From assembly GCA_051652245.1 (NCBI GenBank), contig JBOFTV010000044.1, positions 1 to 15,772 on the forward strand: a stretch of DNA of 15,772 nt, given 5' to 3'. The translations under genes and the position numbers were made by a program. The stretch is from BHER01 sp051652245 (lineage in GTDB: Bacteria > Bacillota_I > Bacilli_A > Culicoidibacterales > Culicoidibacteraceae). The notes beneath the pieces were generated by a model. That model saw only the letters and a program-made list of their open reading frames with translations, ran no database searches and had not been told where the DNA came from. The stretch's first letter is position 1, and the number at the start of each line of letters is the position of its first letter. Positions 8,464-15,772 of this stretch are shown here, piece by piece.

Positions 8464-8596
8464 TTTGAAAACGCTATTGTAAAGTCTATGGAAAATTAGA
8501 CAGCATAATACGAAGGAGTCAAGTTGAAGATGTGTTGAATAATTCAAAGTAGAATGAGAATATAAAATATGAATAAGTGAGTAAAATAAAAAACAG

Positions 8597-8632
8597 GTCA
8601 AAAAGTTCGGTTTTTGACACTACCCGTAGTGT
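8597..8632. repeat. Two overlapping perfect inverted repeats just before a ribosome binding site
   Basis: Hairpin 1 has arms GTCAAAAA (8597-8604) and TTTTTGAC (8611-8618) with loop GTTCGG. Hairpin 2 has arms ACACTAC (8617-8623) and GTAGTGT (8626-8632) with only CC between them, or six pairs and a four-base loop. The two share bases 8617-8618, so both cannot be complete together. The AAGGAG site for the next gene starts at 8633, immediately after. There is no T run after either stem, so they are not a standard terminator. A switch controlling translation of the membrane-protein gene or a protein-binding palindrome is possible. A further palindrome, TTGAAT-A-ATTCAA, lies at 8535-8547. Confidence 0.6.
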
Positions 8633-8646
8633 AAGGAGAGAAAAAT

Positions 8647-10473
8647 ATGTATTTGTATGTGTGCCTTAGTCTTTTTTTAGTCTTTTGTTTTTTATTAGGT
8701 AAAATTGTAGTAGCAGAGGTTAACTTGCAGGAGGCGAAACACCCGCTTATATATGGTGTCATGGCATATTTTTTAGTCTTTTTTGCATTGAGTGCTCTCC
8801 TAGTTATTCTTCATGTACCATGGAAGGTTTTTTATCTGGCGCAAATGATATTGCATGTTCTATTAGTTATAATTATTACTTATTTTTTGATTAAAAGAAA
8901 AATAAGTAATAATATATCTTGGAATAGTTTATCTAATAATATCGCTAAAAATTGGGGAGTATATTTAGTTTTGCTCTGCTTTAGCCTACTTTACTTATCT
9001 TCCAAAAACAGTTTGTTTTTCTCGATAGAGGAAACAAGGTATAATCTAGCTATAGTGGATGATTACGCATATATAGCAAGGGCCATGAGCGCAATCGATA
9101 GTCAAGCAATTTTCACATTAGAAACAAGTGTGATATCAGGTCAACAAGGACCCGCAGATATTTTATTGCTTATTTCATATTGGGAATTATTTTGGGCCTT
9201 TGGAAGCGAAATACTTAACATCGATTTACTAGCATTTACACATACATTTGTAGCTCTGTTTGTCTATATTTTTGCATTCTTCTCAATTGATGAATTTCTA
9301 TATTTAATTTGTGGTGAAAATAACAGGGTCAAGTCACAATTGTTAATGCCCTTATTTTTACTATTATATTTATTTTTACCATATGATTCAGAATTTGCTA
9401 AATTCCTATTTTTTCCTTGGTATGGTAATGTTGTGACTTTTATCGTTTTTTTTCCAACATTTAGCGTAATTTTTTATCAATTATTGCACAATGACAGGGC
9501 CCGTATCTTGTATGTGTTTTACCCTCTTTTAATGGTAGGTTTTTCACCTGTAAGCATAATGTTTTTATCCGTTATTTATTTATGTAGTGGCATATTTATC
9601 ATGGTTTACTATAGAAAAAAGAGTAGGAAGTCACTAGCGGGCTATAGCATTATCATTAGTGCTATTTTCTGCTTTTTCGTGATTTATAGTGGTATTAAGT
9701 TATTGGAGATTACTCGCTTACTTGATTTATTTAAAGGACCAAATCTATATAGTGAATATTCAGCAGTATATGGGATATTATCACCAAAATTGTCAATCAT
9801 TTTACTAGGCCTATTTCTGTTATATTTAAGTAAAATCAAAAAAAACAATGCAAAAGAGGAAAACTTTGTTATTATTTTGATGCTAATAATTGTGGGAAGC
9901 GCAATACTTAGACCAATATCGACCTTCTTATTTAATATTTTTAGTTTTCCATTTCGAAGATTTATTGAATCCTTAACACTATATATGTATATATATGCTC
10001 TATATAAAATATTATTAGAAATAAAATTTAGTGTAAAACAAACATGTCTTTTGTTGATGGTATATGTTTTGAGCATGGTTCCACAGTCTGGTGTTTTTTT
10101 AGTGAAAAATAGAAAATTCTATGCACTGAAAAATATTATAAATTTAGAACGGGTAACAGATATTAGCAAGGAGGTTTCCAGCTTTCTTGATAACTTAGGG
10201 AGTACAGATAAAAATGTCTGTATATATGGAGATAGAGCAATTAATACTAAATATGGCAATGTTGATTTAGGGAGCTCAGTGTTGGCATCCAAAGGGGCAA
10301 AGCTGATTTCTTGTGGGAAAAATATAAGCTCTAACTATGAAATAATTGACTATATTATTATGCAGAGCATATCTGATGAACAGTATAATATTCCTGAAAA
10401 ATTTAAATTTACTAAAATAGAAGTAATAGAAACAGAGGAAGCAAGCTTAACAATATATGGAAAGGAGAGGTAA
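8647..10473 (+). CDS. Polytopic membrane protein of unknown family, possibly a GT-C type glycosyltransferase
   Basis: I do not recognise this 608-residue protein at family level. It has about 11-13 hydrophobic segments between residues 1 and 485 (for example 1-22, 32-57, 61-82, 103-118, 196-220, 231-246, 261-280, 287-320, 331-352, 380-395, 406-422, 443-458 and 466-486). A soluble C-terminal tail of about 120 residues follows. Between the fourth and fifth segments lies a polar stretch with the acidic motif AIVDDYAYIARA (Asp138, Asp139). An Asp-containing first large loop after early helices is typical of GT-C glycosyltransferases that use lipid-linked sugars on the outer membrane face, so that role is inferred. 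A polymerase- or ligase-like function is an alternative. It lies between the exporter and a GT4 gene; AAGGAG at 8633-8638 gives the start. Confidence 0.6.
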   Translation: MYLYVCLSLFLVFCFLLGKIVVAEVNLQEAKHPLIYGVMAYFLVFFALSALLVILHVPWKVFYLAQMILHVLLVIIITYFLIKRKISNNISWNSLSNNIAKNWGVYLVLLCFSLLYLSSKNSLFFSIEETRYNLAIVDDYAYIARAMSAIDSQAIFTLETSVISGQQGPADILLLISYWELFWAFGSEILNIDLLAFTHTFVALFVYIFAFFSIDEFLYLICGENNRVKSQLLMPLFLLLYLFLPYDSEFAKFLFFPWYGNVVTFIVFFPTFSVIFYQLLHNDRARILYVFYPLLMVGFSPVSIMFLSVIYLCSGIFIMVYYRKKSRKSLAGYSIIISAIFCFFVIYSGIKLLEITRLLDLFKGPNLYSEYSAVYGILSPKLSIILLGLFLLYLSKIKKNNAKEENFVIILMLIIVGSAILRPISTFLFNIFSFPFRRFIESLTLYMYIYALYKILLEIKFSVKQTCLLLMVYVLSMVPQSGVFLVKNRKFYALKNIINLERVTDISKEVSSFLDNLGSTDKNVCIYGDRAINTKYGNVDLGSSVLASKGAKLISCGKNISSNYEIIDYIIMQSISDEQYNIPEKFKFTKIEVIETEEASLTIYGKER

Positions 10474-10474
10474 A

Positions 10475-11785
10475 ATGAGAATACTGCATATTTCACATTA
10501 TGATCGCTACCCGCATGAGTCCACAACTTTTTTTGATAAGCCACTAAATGGAATTGAAAAATGGTTATCTGATATGATCATTAATACAGATATTGAGCAT
10601 TATGTGCTGTTCTTTAATCATTATGAAAATTCTATTTTCATTGAAAAAGTTCTACCGGATGGCAGGGCAACGGTGTACGCTTCATATAATGATATAAACT
10701 TTGGGAAAGAAGATCTTTATACTACTTTTAAAGATATATTACTCTGGTTACCACTAGACTTAATTCATATTCACTACTTACAGGATTACATCAAAGATTT
10801 ACCCGAAATTCTATCAAACCTACAATTTTATAATGTTGTAGCAACAATTCATGATGAAAGTTATTTAGGCTCTGATTATGGTGTTAATCAAGAATATAGT
10901 TATGATGATCGAGTTGCTAATTTTTTTAGCTTTTTGTCAAAAATAGTTTTTATCCACACACTTACTAAAGACCGATTTGAAAAATACTATAGCGAAATAA
11001 TTGCAAAAAAATCACTGATAATAAGCAATGGTGTAGATCTTGAAGGAGTCGAAGTAGTGCTTAAAAGAGGAGAAGAGTTTAAAGTTTTATTTTTGGGAAC
11101 GATGCATGAAGTCAAAGGTGGAAAAATAGTTACAGAAATATCAGAACAAAAATTAGAAGGAATCGGTTTTTATTTGTTGGGAAGCATTGAGAATAAACCT
11201 AGAAAATTGATTGATTATGGGAGATATAATAAATTCAACTTAGCTGAAAAAGTTGCAAAAATAGCTCCTGATATTATTGTCATCCCATCAATAGCCGAAG
11301 AAACATTCTCTTATACCGCGGCAGAATCAACAAAACTTGGTTATCCTGTAATTTGCTTTAACTCTGGTGTCTTAAAAAATATTGAAAAAGAAAAAAGAGG
11401 ATTTGTAATACTAGAAAAATCAGCAGAAGCTCTGAAACAAAAAATTATTAGCTTAAAGGATCTACGAAATACGGATGCTGTCCAATGGTCTCATATATTA
11501 GATAATGTTAGGCAAGCTAAAATAACAAGTGTGAATCAAATGGTGTTAGAATATGTCGCGTTATATGAAACCTTAGTTGGTGAGGCTAAAAAAGATAAAG
11601 AAATTAATTGGGAACATGTGATGGAACTAAACTTGAAAGATAAAAAAAGAAAAGAGTTATTATTTTTATATAAAACACATGATTATGAACAAGAACGAGC
11701 ATGGAAAAAAGAAGTGCCCAAAGGACTAATTTTTTTTTACCATATATATTTAAAAATAAAAAAGAGGAAGATAAATTATGATTAG
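10475..11785 (+). CDS. GT4-type (GT-B fold) glycosyltransferase
   Basis: This is a predicted retaining glycosyltransferase of 436 residues acting on the inner membrane face. The N-terminal half begins MRILHISHYD and contains DLIHIHYLQDY (95-105) and VVATIHDESY (121-130), the usual acceptor-side strands. ISNGVDLEGV (183-192) is the linker. The donor domain has FKVLFLGTMHEVKGG (202-216) and the E-x7-E motif in EETFSYTAAE (Glu276 and Glu284), typical of GT4. The tail after about 370 is highly charged and ends in a Lys-rich segment likely to bind membrane. The ATG at 10475 follows AAAGGAGAGG (10461-10470) and lies one base after the previous stop. An earlier in-frame ATG at 10457 lacks a ribosome site and would overlap the upstream gene. 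The 3' end overlaps the next gene by eight bases. The sugar donor is unknown. Confidence 0.85.
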   Translation: MRILHISHYDRYPHESTTFFDKPLNGIEKWLSDMIINTDIEHYVLFFNHYENSIFIEKVLPDGRATVYASYNDINFGKEDLYTTFKDILLWLPLDLIHIHYLQDYIKDLPEILSNLQFYNVVATIHDESYLGSDYGVNQEYSYDDRVANFFSFLSKIVFIHTLTKDRFEKYYSEIIAKKSLIISNGVDLEGVEVVLKRGEEFKVLFLGTMHEVKGGKIVTEISEQKLEGIGFYLLGSIENKPRKLIDYGRYNKFNLAEKVAKIAPDIIVIPSIAEETFSYTAAESTKLGYPVICFNSGVLKNIEKEKRGFVILEKSAEALKQKIISLKDLRNTDAVQWSHILDNVRQAKITSVNQMVLEYVALYETLVGEAKKDKEINWEHVMELNLKDKKRKELLFLYKTHDYEQERAWKKEVPKGLIFFYHIYLKIKKRKINYD

Positions 11786-13601
11786 TAGAACACAAAAGTA
11801 TTTAAAGAAAAATGGTGGGCTAATTGCCTCGCTAAAAGCATTTTTATCTGCATTTTCTGAATATGGACTTAAGAATGTTTTGATTCGTATTTTCTATCCT
11901 GTAAGACATAAGGATTATCAGTATCAGATTTGGATAAGAAATAAAGAAAAAAAACATAATATTAGAGAAGTACTAAATGAAATTAAAGGGTTTTCTAAAA
12001 CGCCTAAAATATCAATTTTAGTTCCTGTATACAATGTTGAAGCAAAATATTTAAAGGAGTGCATAGACTCAGTTATTAGCCAATATTATAAAAATTGGGA
12101 ATTAATCTTAGTGGATGATTTTTCCAGTTATACATACATTAGACCGCTATTAGAAGAATATGCGAGAAATGACATGCGCATAAAATCAATATTTAGAACA
12201 AAAAATGGTCATATATCTGCTGCAACAAATACGGGGTTAGAAGTCGCAAGTGGTGAATTTATCGCTTTATTGGATAATGATGACAGGATAAAGCCAGAGG
12301 CACTATTTGAAGTAGTTAAAATTATCAATGAAAATGATGAGGTTGATATGATTTATACTGATGAAGATAAAATTGATAGTGAAGGAAAATTTAGAACGGG
12401 AGTGTTCTTCAAGCCAGATTGGTCACCAGATGCATTTTTGGGACATATGTATCTTTGTCATTTTGGATTTTACCGCACTGAGATAGCAAGAAAAATTGGT
12501 GGATTTAGACTAGGATACGAGGGAGCTCAAGACTATGATTTTGTATTACGGTTTACTGAGCAAACACGAAAAATTTATCATGTTGCTAAGGTTTTGTACC
12601 ACTGGAGAATGATTCCGACTTCAACAGCAAGTGGGGCAGGGAATAAAGATTATGCTTATGATGCTTCAATAAGAGCAAAAAATGATGCAATAAAGAGACG
12701 TGGGTATAATGCTGTGCTCGAATTATTACCAGAAATACATGCAACAAATATCAAGTTTTTACCTGAGGAAGATGATTTAGTTTCGATTATTATACCAACG
12801 AGAAATCATCATTTAGATCTTGAAAAATGTATTAGCTCTATTCTAGAAAAATCTACGTGGAAGCGCTATGAAATAATCATAGTCGATAATGGTTCGGACG
12901 ACCAAGATACACTTGATTTGTTTGAAAAATATGAAAGAGAGTATCCATTTATTACTATTTTAAAGTTGGATATCCCATTTAATTATTCGAAATTGAACAA
13001 TGAAGCAGTTAAAATTACGAAAGGAAATTTATTGCTTTTCTTAAACAATGATACCATGGTTATAACACCAGATTGGCTTGAGGTAATGATAGGTCAAGCG
13101 CGCCAAAATTATACGGGAGCTGTGGGAGCAAAACTTTATTATGAAGATAACACCATTCAGCACGCAGGTGTTGTCATGTATGATGTTGGTCCAGGTCATG
13201 CCTTTCAATATTTTGATAGAGCTAGTATCGGTTATTTTGGTAGGCTGTTAGTAAACTATAATTACTTAGCTGTCACAGGAGCTGCATTAATGGTAGAAAA
13301 AACTAAATTCTTGTCAGTTGGAGGATTTGATGCGGAAAATTTAAAAATTGCTTATAATGATGTTGACTTGTGCTTAAAGTTGTATAATGCTGGTTACTTT
13401 AATGTGGTTAGAAATGATGTAGAACTTTATCATCTAGAGTCAAAAAGTAGAGGATACGAGGACACCTCAGAAAAAATAGAGCGTCTTTCCAAAGAAAGAA
13501 ACTACTTAGATGAAAAATGGGGAGAGACACTCACAGGAGGGGACCCGTTTTATAATGAAAATATGGTAGGAAATCACTCGGACTTCACCTATAAAACATA
13601 G
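11778..13601 (+). CDS. Glycosyltransferase with two GT2 domains, paralogue of the 3348-5126 protein
   Basis: This 607-residue enzyme has the same architecture as the protein at 3348-5126. Domain 1 (about 77-310) has ISILVPVYNV, LVDDFSS (111-117), the DxD-type DNDD (166-169), a TDEDKID segment and VLYHWR (272-277). Domain 2 (about 335-560) has SIIIPTRNH, IVDNGSDD (368-375), FLNND (421-425), QHAGVV (461-466) and YNDVDLCLK (526-534). It ends DPFYNENM (589-596) like its paralogue. The N-terminal 76 residues are basic. Its ATG lies within the end of the GT4 gene (eight-base overlap) with GAGGAAG at 11764-11770, so the two are translationally coupled. It is the last gene of the locus. Two such enzymes in one locus suggest two different repeat-unit linkages or a backbone and side-chain pair. 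Donors are not deducible. Confidence 0.88.
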   Translation: MISRTQKYLKKNGGLIASLKAFLSAFSEYGLKNVLIRIFYPVRHKDYQYQIWIRNKEKKHNIREVLNEIKGFSKTPKISILVPVYNVEAKYLKECIDSVISQYYKNWELILVDDFSSYTYIRPLLEEYARNDMRIKSIFRTKNGHISAATNTGLEVASGEFIALLDNDDRIKPEALFEVVKIINENDEVDMIYTDEDKIDSEGKFRTGVFFKPDWSPDAFLGHMYLCHFGFYRTEIARKIGGFRLGYEGAQDYDFVLRFTEQTRKIYHVAKVLYHWRMIPTSTASGAGNKDYAYDASIRAKNDAIKRRGYNAVLELLPEIHATNIKFLPEEDDLVSIIIPTRNHHLDLEKCISSILEKSTWKRYEIIIVDNGSDDQDTLDLFEKYEREYPFITILKLDIPFNYSKLNNEAVKITKGNLLLFLNNDTMVITPDWLEVMIGQARQNYTGAVGAKLYYEDNTIQHAGVVMYDVGPGHAFQYFDRASIGYFGRLLVNYNYLAVTGAALMVEKTKFLSVGGFDAENLKIAYNDVDLCLKLYNAGYFNVVRNDVELYHLESKSRGYEDTSEKIERLSKERNYLDEKWGETLTGGDPFYNENMVGNHSDFTYKT

Positions 13602-13725
13602 GCTGGAAAGATTTGTATTTTAATCCCTGTATATTTTTAATCAATGTTTGTAAGTTAAGAGATGCTATAACCGTTTCTTGATAAAATATCAAAAAAAAAG
13701 TTACAGGTCAGACGTTGAAACCATC

Positions 13726-13784
13726 AAAAAAGAGAAGTTTATCCAAATGCACACTGGTGCTGCAAGATTAACTTCTCTTTTTTT
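13726..13784 (+). terminator. Strong intrinsic terminator closing the glycan locus, probably bidirectional
   Basis: Arms AAAAAAGAGAAGTT (13726-13739) and AACTTCTCTTTTTT (13770-13783) pair perfectly over 14 bases and end in a T run reaching 13784. The 30-base loop contains its own hairpin GCAC-ACTG-GTGC (13749-13760). The A-rich left arm gives a matching U run on the other strand, so it could also stop transcription arriving from the minus-strand transposase. It lies 124 bases after the last glycosyltransferase. Confidence 0.85.
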
Positions 13785-13790
13785 GTTCCA

Positions 13791-13826
13791 GAAAACAGAA
13801 CTATTTCAATAAGAAATTCTGTTCTC
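13791..13826. repeat. Imperfect inverted repeat overlapping the 3' end of the IS66 remnant
   Basis: Left arm 13791-13807 (containing AACAGAA and ATTTC) pairs with right arm 13813-13826 (GAAATTCTGTTCTC) around a five-base loop, with one mismatch and a two-base bulge. It spans the predicted natural stop of the broken transposase gene at 13801-13803. No T run follows. It may be part of the element's end or chance in AT-rich DNA. Confidence 0.35.
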
Positions 13827-14688
13827 CTGCTAATGTGTTTTTAATGATATCAAACATATTAAGGTTTTGTTTTCATCCAGTTCCTAATAATGATTGGATC
13901 GACATCACATAATGTACATGCTTCTCACTTCTAAATGTCCCCGAAATATGCATGATTGCTTTGAGACTTCCAAAAGATCGCTCTGCCTCGTTATTTGTGA
14001 ATGGTACTTCAAAGTTCTCGATGAACAATAAGTGTGCATCTTCATACTTCACCAGGCGTTGGATGAGTAAACGCTCATTCGTATGATATTTTTTTACTTG
14101 CTTTGGTGATAGGTGGTCTACCATTGCATCATATTCAGCTTGCCATGTTGATAAGTGTGTGCGGTAGAGCAGTCTAATTTCTTGCACATATTCTGCTGTA
14201 AAGCATGTGCTTTCTGAAGTAATAGCAATATGACGCTCCTTGTTTATTCGTTTGAGTAAAGCATCAAAGTCTATGGCTCCTTGATGTTTATGCAACTCAA
14301 TATAATATGTAACATACCTTAAAATGTGTGCATTACATTCAGCATGCTGTACCAACGTGTTTTTATAGTACTTTTTATCATGGTCATGTACAAGCACACC
14401 GCTATAAAGTTCTAACAAGACCGCTGGTAATTCTTTATCCAAATGACTTCCTTTTAAGCTAAGAGATGTAACCCCATTTGTTTCCTCTGTTCGGACGCAC
14501 GTTAATTTTCCTTGGACTTTTATGCTTGTTTCATCTACATGGACGACGTGTGCTATCATTAATGCTTTGAGTATTTCAGGCATAGCATGAGTAGCTTGCA
14601 CGCCAAAACCTGTATTTGTCAATCGAAAAATGGCCCACTCTTATTGCTTGTTTTTAAGCCATTCTAAGGTTTCTTTAGACCTTATAAA
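13801..14688 (-). pseudogene. tnpC: IS66-family transposase, broken remnant
   Basis: This is the C-terminal catalytic half of an IS66 TnpC-type DDE transposase. The uninterrupted part is 13873-14622. In that numbering from its TTG (14620-14622), it shows VHVDETSIKVQGKL with Asp30, VLVHDHDKKYY with Asp80, HAECNAHILRY, and TNNEAERSFGSLK followed by ISGTFRS, which supplies the catalytic Glu. The same frame continues past TGA (13873-13875) with KQNLNMFDIIKNTLAGEQ to a TAG at 13801-13803. This resembles the normal IS66 C terminus, so the TGA is a premature stop. Upstream, a TAA (14641-14643) interrupts the frame, and IRSKETLEWLKNK lies before it. The N-terminal half (usually over 200 residues) is missing because an IS21-type element begins at about 14689. 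The remnant cannot make an active transposase. Confidence 0.85.
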
Positions 14689-14725
14689 TGTTAAGATATA
14701 ACTGACCACAAATGTGCATATAAAG

Positions 14726-14753
14726 TTGACCAGTAGCAGAAAAATATTATAAT
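14726..14753 (+). promoter_or_regulatory. Promoter for istA inside the IS21 left end
   Basis: TTGACC (14726-14731, five of six matches to the -35 consensus) and TATAAT (14748-14753) are 16 bases apart. The -35 box overlaps the second TGACCA repeat, so transposase bound there could repress its own gene. GGGTGA at 14761-14766 is the ribosome site for the ATG at 14772. Confidence 0.6.
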
Positions 14754-14771
14754 CAATATTGGGTGATTATA

Positions 14772-15772
14772 ATGAAAGTAATAAAAGATTATGAAATTCG
14801 ATTTGAGGTAAAAACATTATCAGATTTACCACAACTTCGAAAACTACTGGAGGCAAATAATATGGTAAAACCAAATTTTCAGAGCTTGCACGAAACTTGA
14901 ATAAATCAAGAAATACAGTCAAAAGAAATTACTATTTAGGTGATCAAGAAAAAAGCAGAAAGAAACGTGTATCACAAATAACTGATTACCATGATAGAAT
15001 TGAAAACCTTCTTGTATCAGATATCAAACGTTTTAACTACATACAACATCTCTATAACTATATGGTCCAAACGTATGATTTAAAGGCATCTTATACTACA
15101 TTTAGGCGATATATCCACATGAACTTTAACGAACAATTCAAATCGAATAAGCGATATACAACGGGACCCAGATTTGAAACTGCTCCTGCTAAACAAGCAC
15201 AACTTGATTTCAAGGAAGATGTCAAAGTGGTGACAAGTGATGGAGAGGTGAAATCAGTGACAATTGCAACATTGCTATATGGTTACTCACGTTGGAGATT
15301 CCGTGCTATTTTACCGGACAAAACAACAGATAGTATGATTCATTTTCTAGCCCTCGCATTTGAGGATGCGGGTGGAATTACACAAGAACTTGTTATCGAT
15401 AATCCTAAATCATTAGTTACAACTGCTCGAACACAAAAGAAAAAAGCAGGACTAAATACTACATTTGAAACGTTTGCAAAAGACTATGGAATTATAGTTC
15501 GTCCATGCCTCGCCATGCGACCAGAAACCAAAGGGAAGGTCGAAACATCCATGAAAGAACTAGATGAACTCACCGCATATAATGGTGAATATACAGACAT
15601 AGCATCTATAAGTGAGCTGGTCCAAGTCATTACAAGAAGAGCAAATCAAAAGATTTCTCAAGCTACGAATGTTCCCCCTTCCATGTTATATGAAAAAGAA
15701 AAAGAACAGTTACTTCCACTCCCGTCGGACAGCATCTGTTCTCAATACAAAATGAAGTTCACCACAGTAAAA
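14772..15772 (+). pseudogene. istA: IS21-family transposase IstA, apparent one-base frameshift, 3' end outside window
   Basis: IstA is the DDE transposase of IS21 elements. From the ATG at 14772 the frame reads MKVIKDYEIRFEV and later NNMVKPNF, then meets TGA at about 14898. In the frame one base back, the protein continues from 14879 as SELARNLNKSRNTVKR, a helix-turn-helix DNA-binding segment. It stays open to the window end. A missing T in the T run 14876-14879 would join MVKPNF to SELARNL exactly. The catalytic core is complete: QAQLDFKED (Asp codon 15206-15208), ELVIDNPKSLV (Asp codon 15398-15400) and RPETKGKVETSMKEL (Glu codon 15542-15544). About 330 codons are visible of a protein that is usually 400-500. 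It is inactive if the deletion is real; a sequencing error in a homopolymer is the alternative. Confidence 0.82.

Larger units (their letters stand above)
14689..15772 (+). mobile_element. IS21-family insertion sequence, left part (runs off window)
   Basis: The inferred left end begins TGTTAAGATATAACTGACCA at 14689, with TG as the outermost bases, as in IS21-family ends. The hexamer TGACCA occurs twice, at 14703-14708 and 14727-14732, 24 bases apart. Repeated motifs of this kind near the tips are characteristic of IS21 elements and bind transposase. The istA gene follows at 14772; the helper ATPase gene istB and the right end should lie beyond the window. The element interrupts the IS66 remnant on its left. 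The exact tip is inferred, because the right end and target duplication cannot be seen. Confidence 0.7.

Noticed and set aside
8513..8538. AAGGAG followed by a five-codon frame TTG AAG ATG TGT TGA, as a possible leader peptide before the hairpins
   Set aside because: The frame is tiny and has no codon bias pointing to a known attenuation signal. A chance match in AT-rich DNA is more likely.
10457..10474. Upstream ATG for the GT4 gene overlapping the membrane-protein gene
   Set aside because: It has no ribosome site, whereas AAAGGAGAGG sits correctly before the ATG at 10475, and the added residues precede the normal first beta strand.
13605..13690. Possible N-terminal scrap of another GT2 gene: one frame reads KICILIPVYF and a shifted frame reads KLRDAIT
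   Set aside because: The two pieces are very short, in different frames and surrounded by stops. The resemblance to a GT2 start is suggestive but not enough for a feature.
13873..13875. TGA in the IS66 gene read as tryptophan (alternative genetic code)
   Set aside because: All genes in the glycan locus use TGG for tryptophan and have no internal TGA, and the same remnant also has a TAA stop, so gene decay explains it better.
1..15772. CRISPR array, tRNA or rRNA genes, phage genes, toxin-antitoxin or defence genes
   Set aside because: I saw no regularly spaced repeats, no structural RNA signatures and no proteins of those classes.

Overview
The window is AT-rich and has strong Shine-Dalgarno sites (AAGGAG/GGAGG type) before closely packed genes. 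It carries a dTDP-L-rhamnose operon and a two-component polysaccharide ABC exporter. This fits a low-GC Bacillota (Bacilli-like) genome; I cannot name the genus from the sequence alone. All genes except an insertion-sequence remnant at the right end read on the + strand. Nearly everything to position 13601 is one surface-glycan locus.

Region 1 (1-3267) holds the four enzymes that turn glucose-1-phosphate into dTDP-L-rhamnose, in the order rmlD (5' end outside the window), rmlA, rmlC, rmlB. A probable promoter with two tandem extended -10 boxes lies before rmlA. Region 2 (3348-6042) holds a 592-aa protein with two GT2 domains and a 304-aa single-domain GT2. Region 3 (6043-6427) is a gene-free gap with decayed coding-like fragments on the minus strand and a possible promoter at its right edge. 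Region 4 (6428-8463) is the exporter: a Wzm-type permease and a Wzt-type ATPase with a C-terminal carbohydrate-recognition-like domain. Region 5 (8647-13601) holds a 608-aa polytopic membrane protein that I do not recognise at family level, a GT4-type glycosyltransferase, and a second double-GT2 protein paralogous to the one in region 2. A strong intrinsic terminator at 13726-13784 closes the locus.

The inferred pathway is as follows. Rml enzymes supply dTDP-rhamnose, cytoplasmic GT2 and GT4 enzymes build the chain on a lipid carrier, and Wzm/Wzt exports it. The membrane protein may act on the glycan at or outside the membrane. No Wzx flippase, no initiating phosphosugar transferase and no recognisable chain-terminating methyltransferase or kinase is visible, so the locus probably continues to the left or uses genes elsewhere.

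Region 6 (13801-15772) is mobile-element debris. An IS66-family transposase gene on the minus strand is broken by two in-frame stops and cut off on its upstream side by an IS21-family element. That element starts near 14689 and runs off the window. Its istA gene has an apparent one-base deletion in a T run. I see no tRNA, rRNA or CRISPR array. The least conventional parts are the unrecognised membrane protein with the paired hairpins before it, and the Wzt recognition domain whose cognate end-modification is not evident. The rest is a fairly ordinary, if mosaic, rhamnose-glycan locus.
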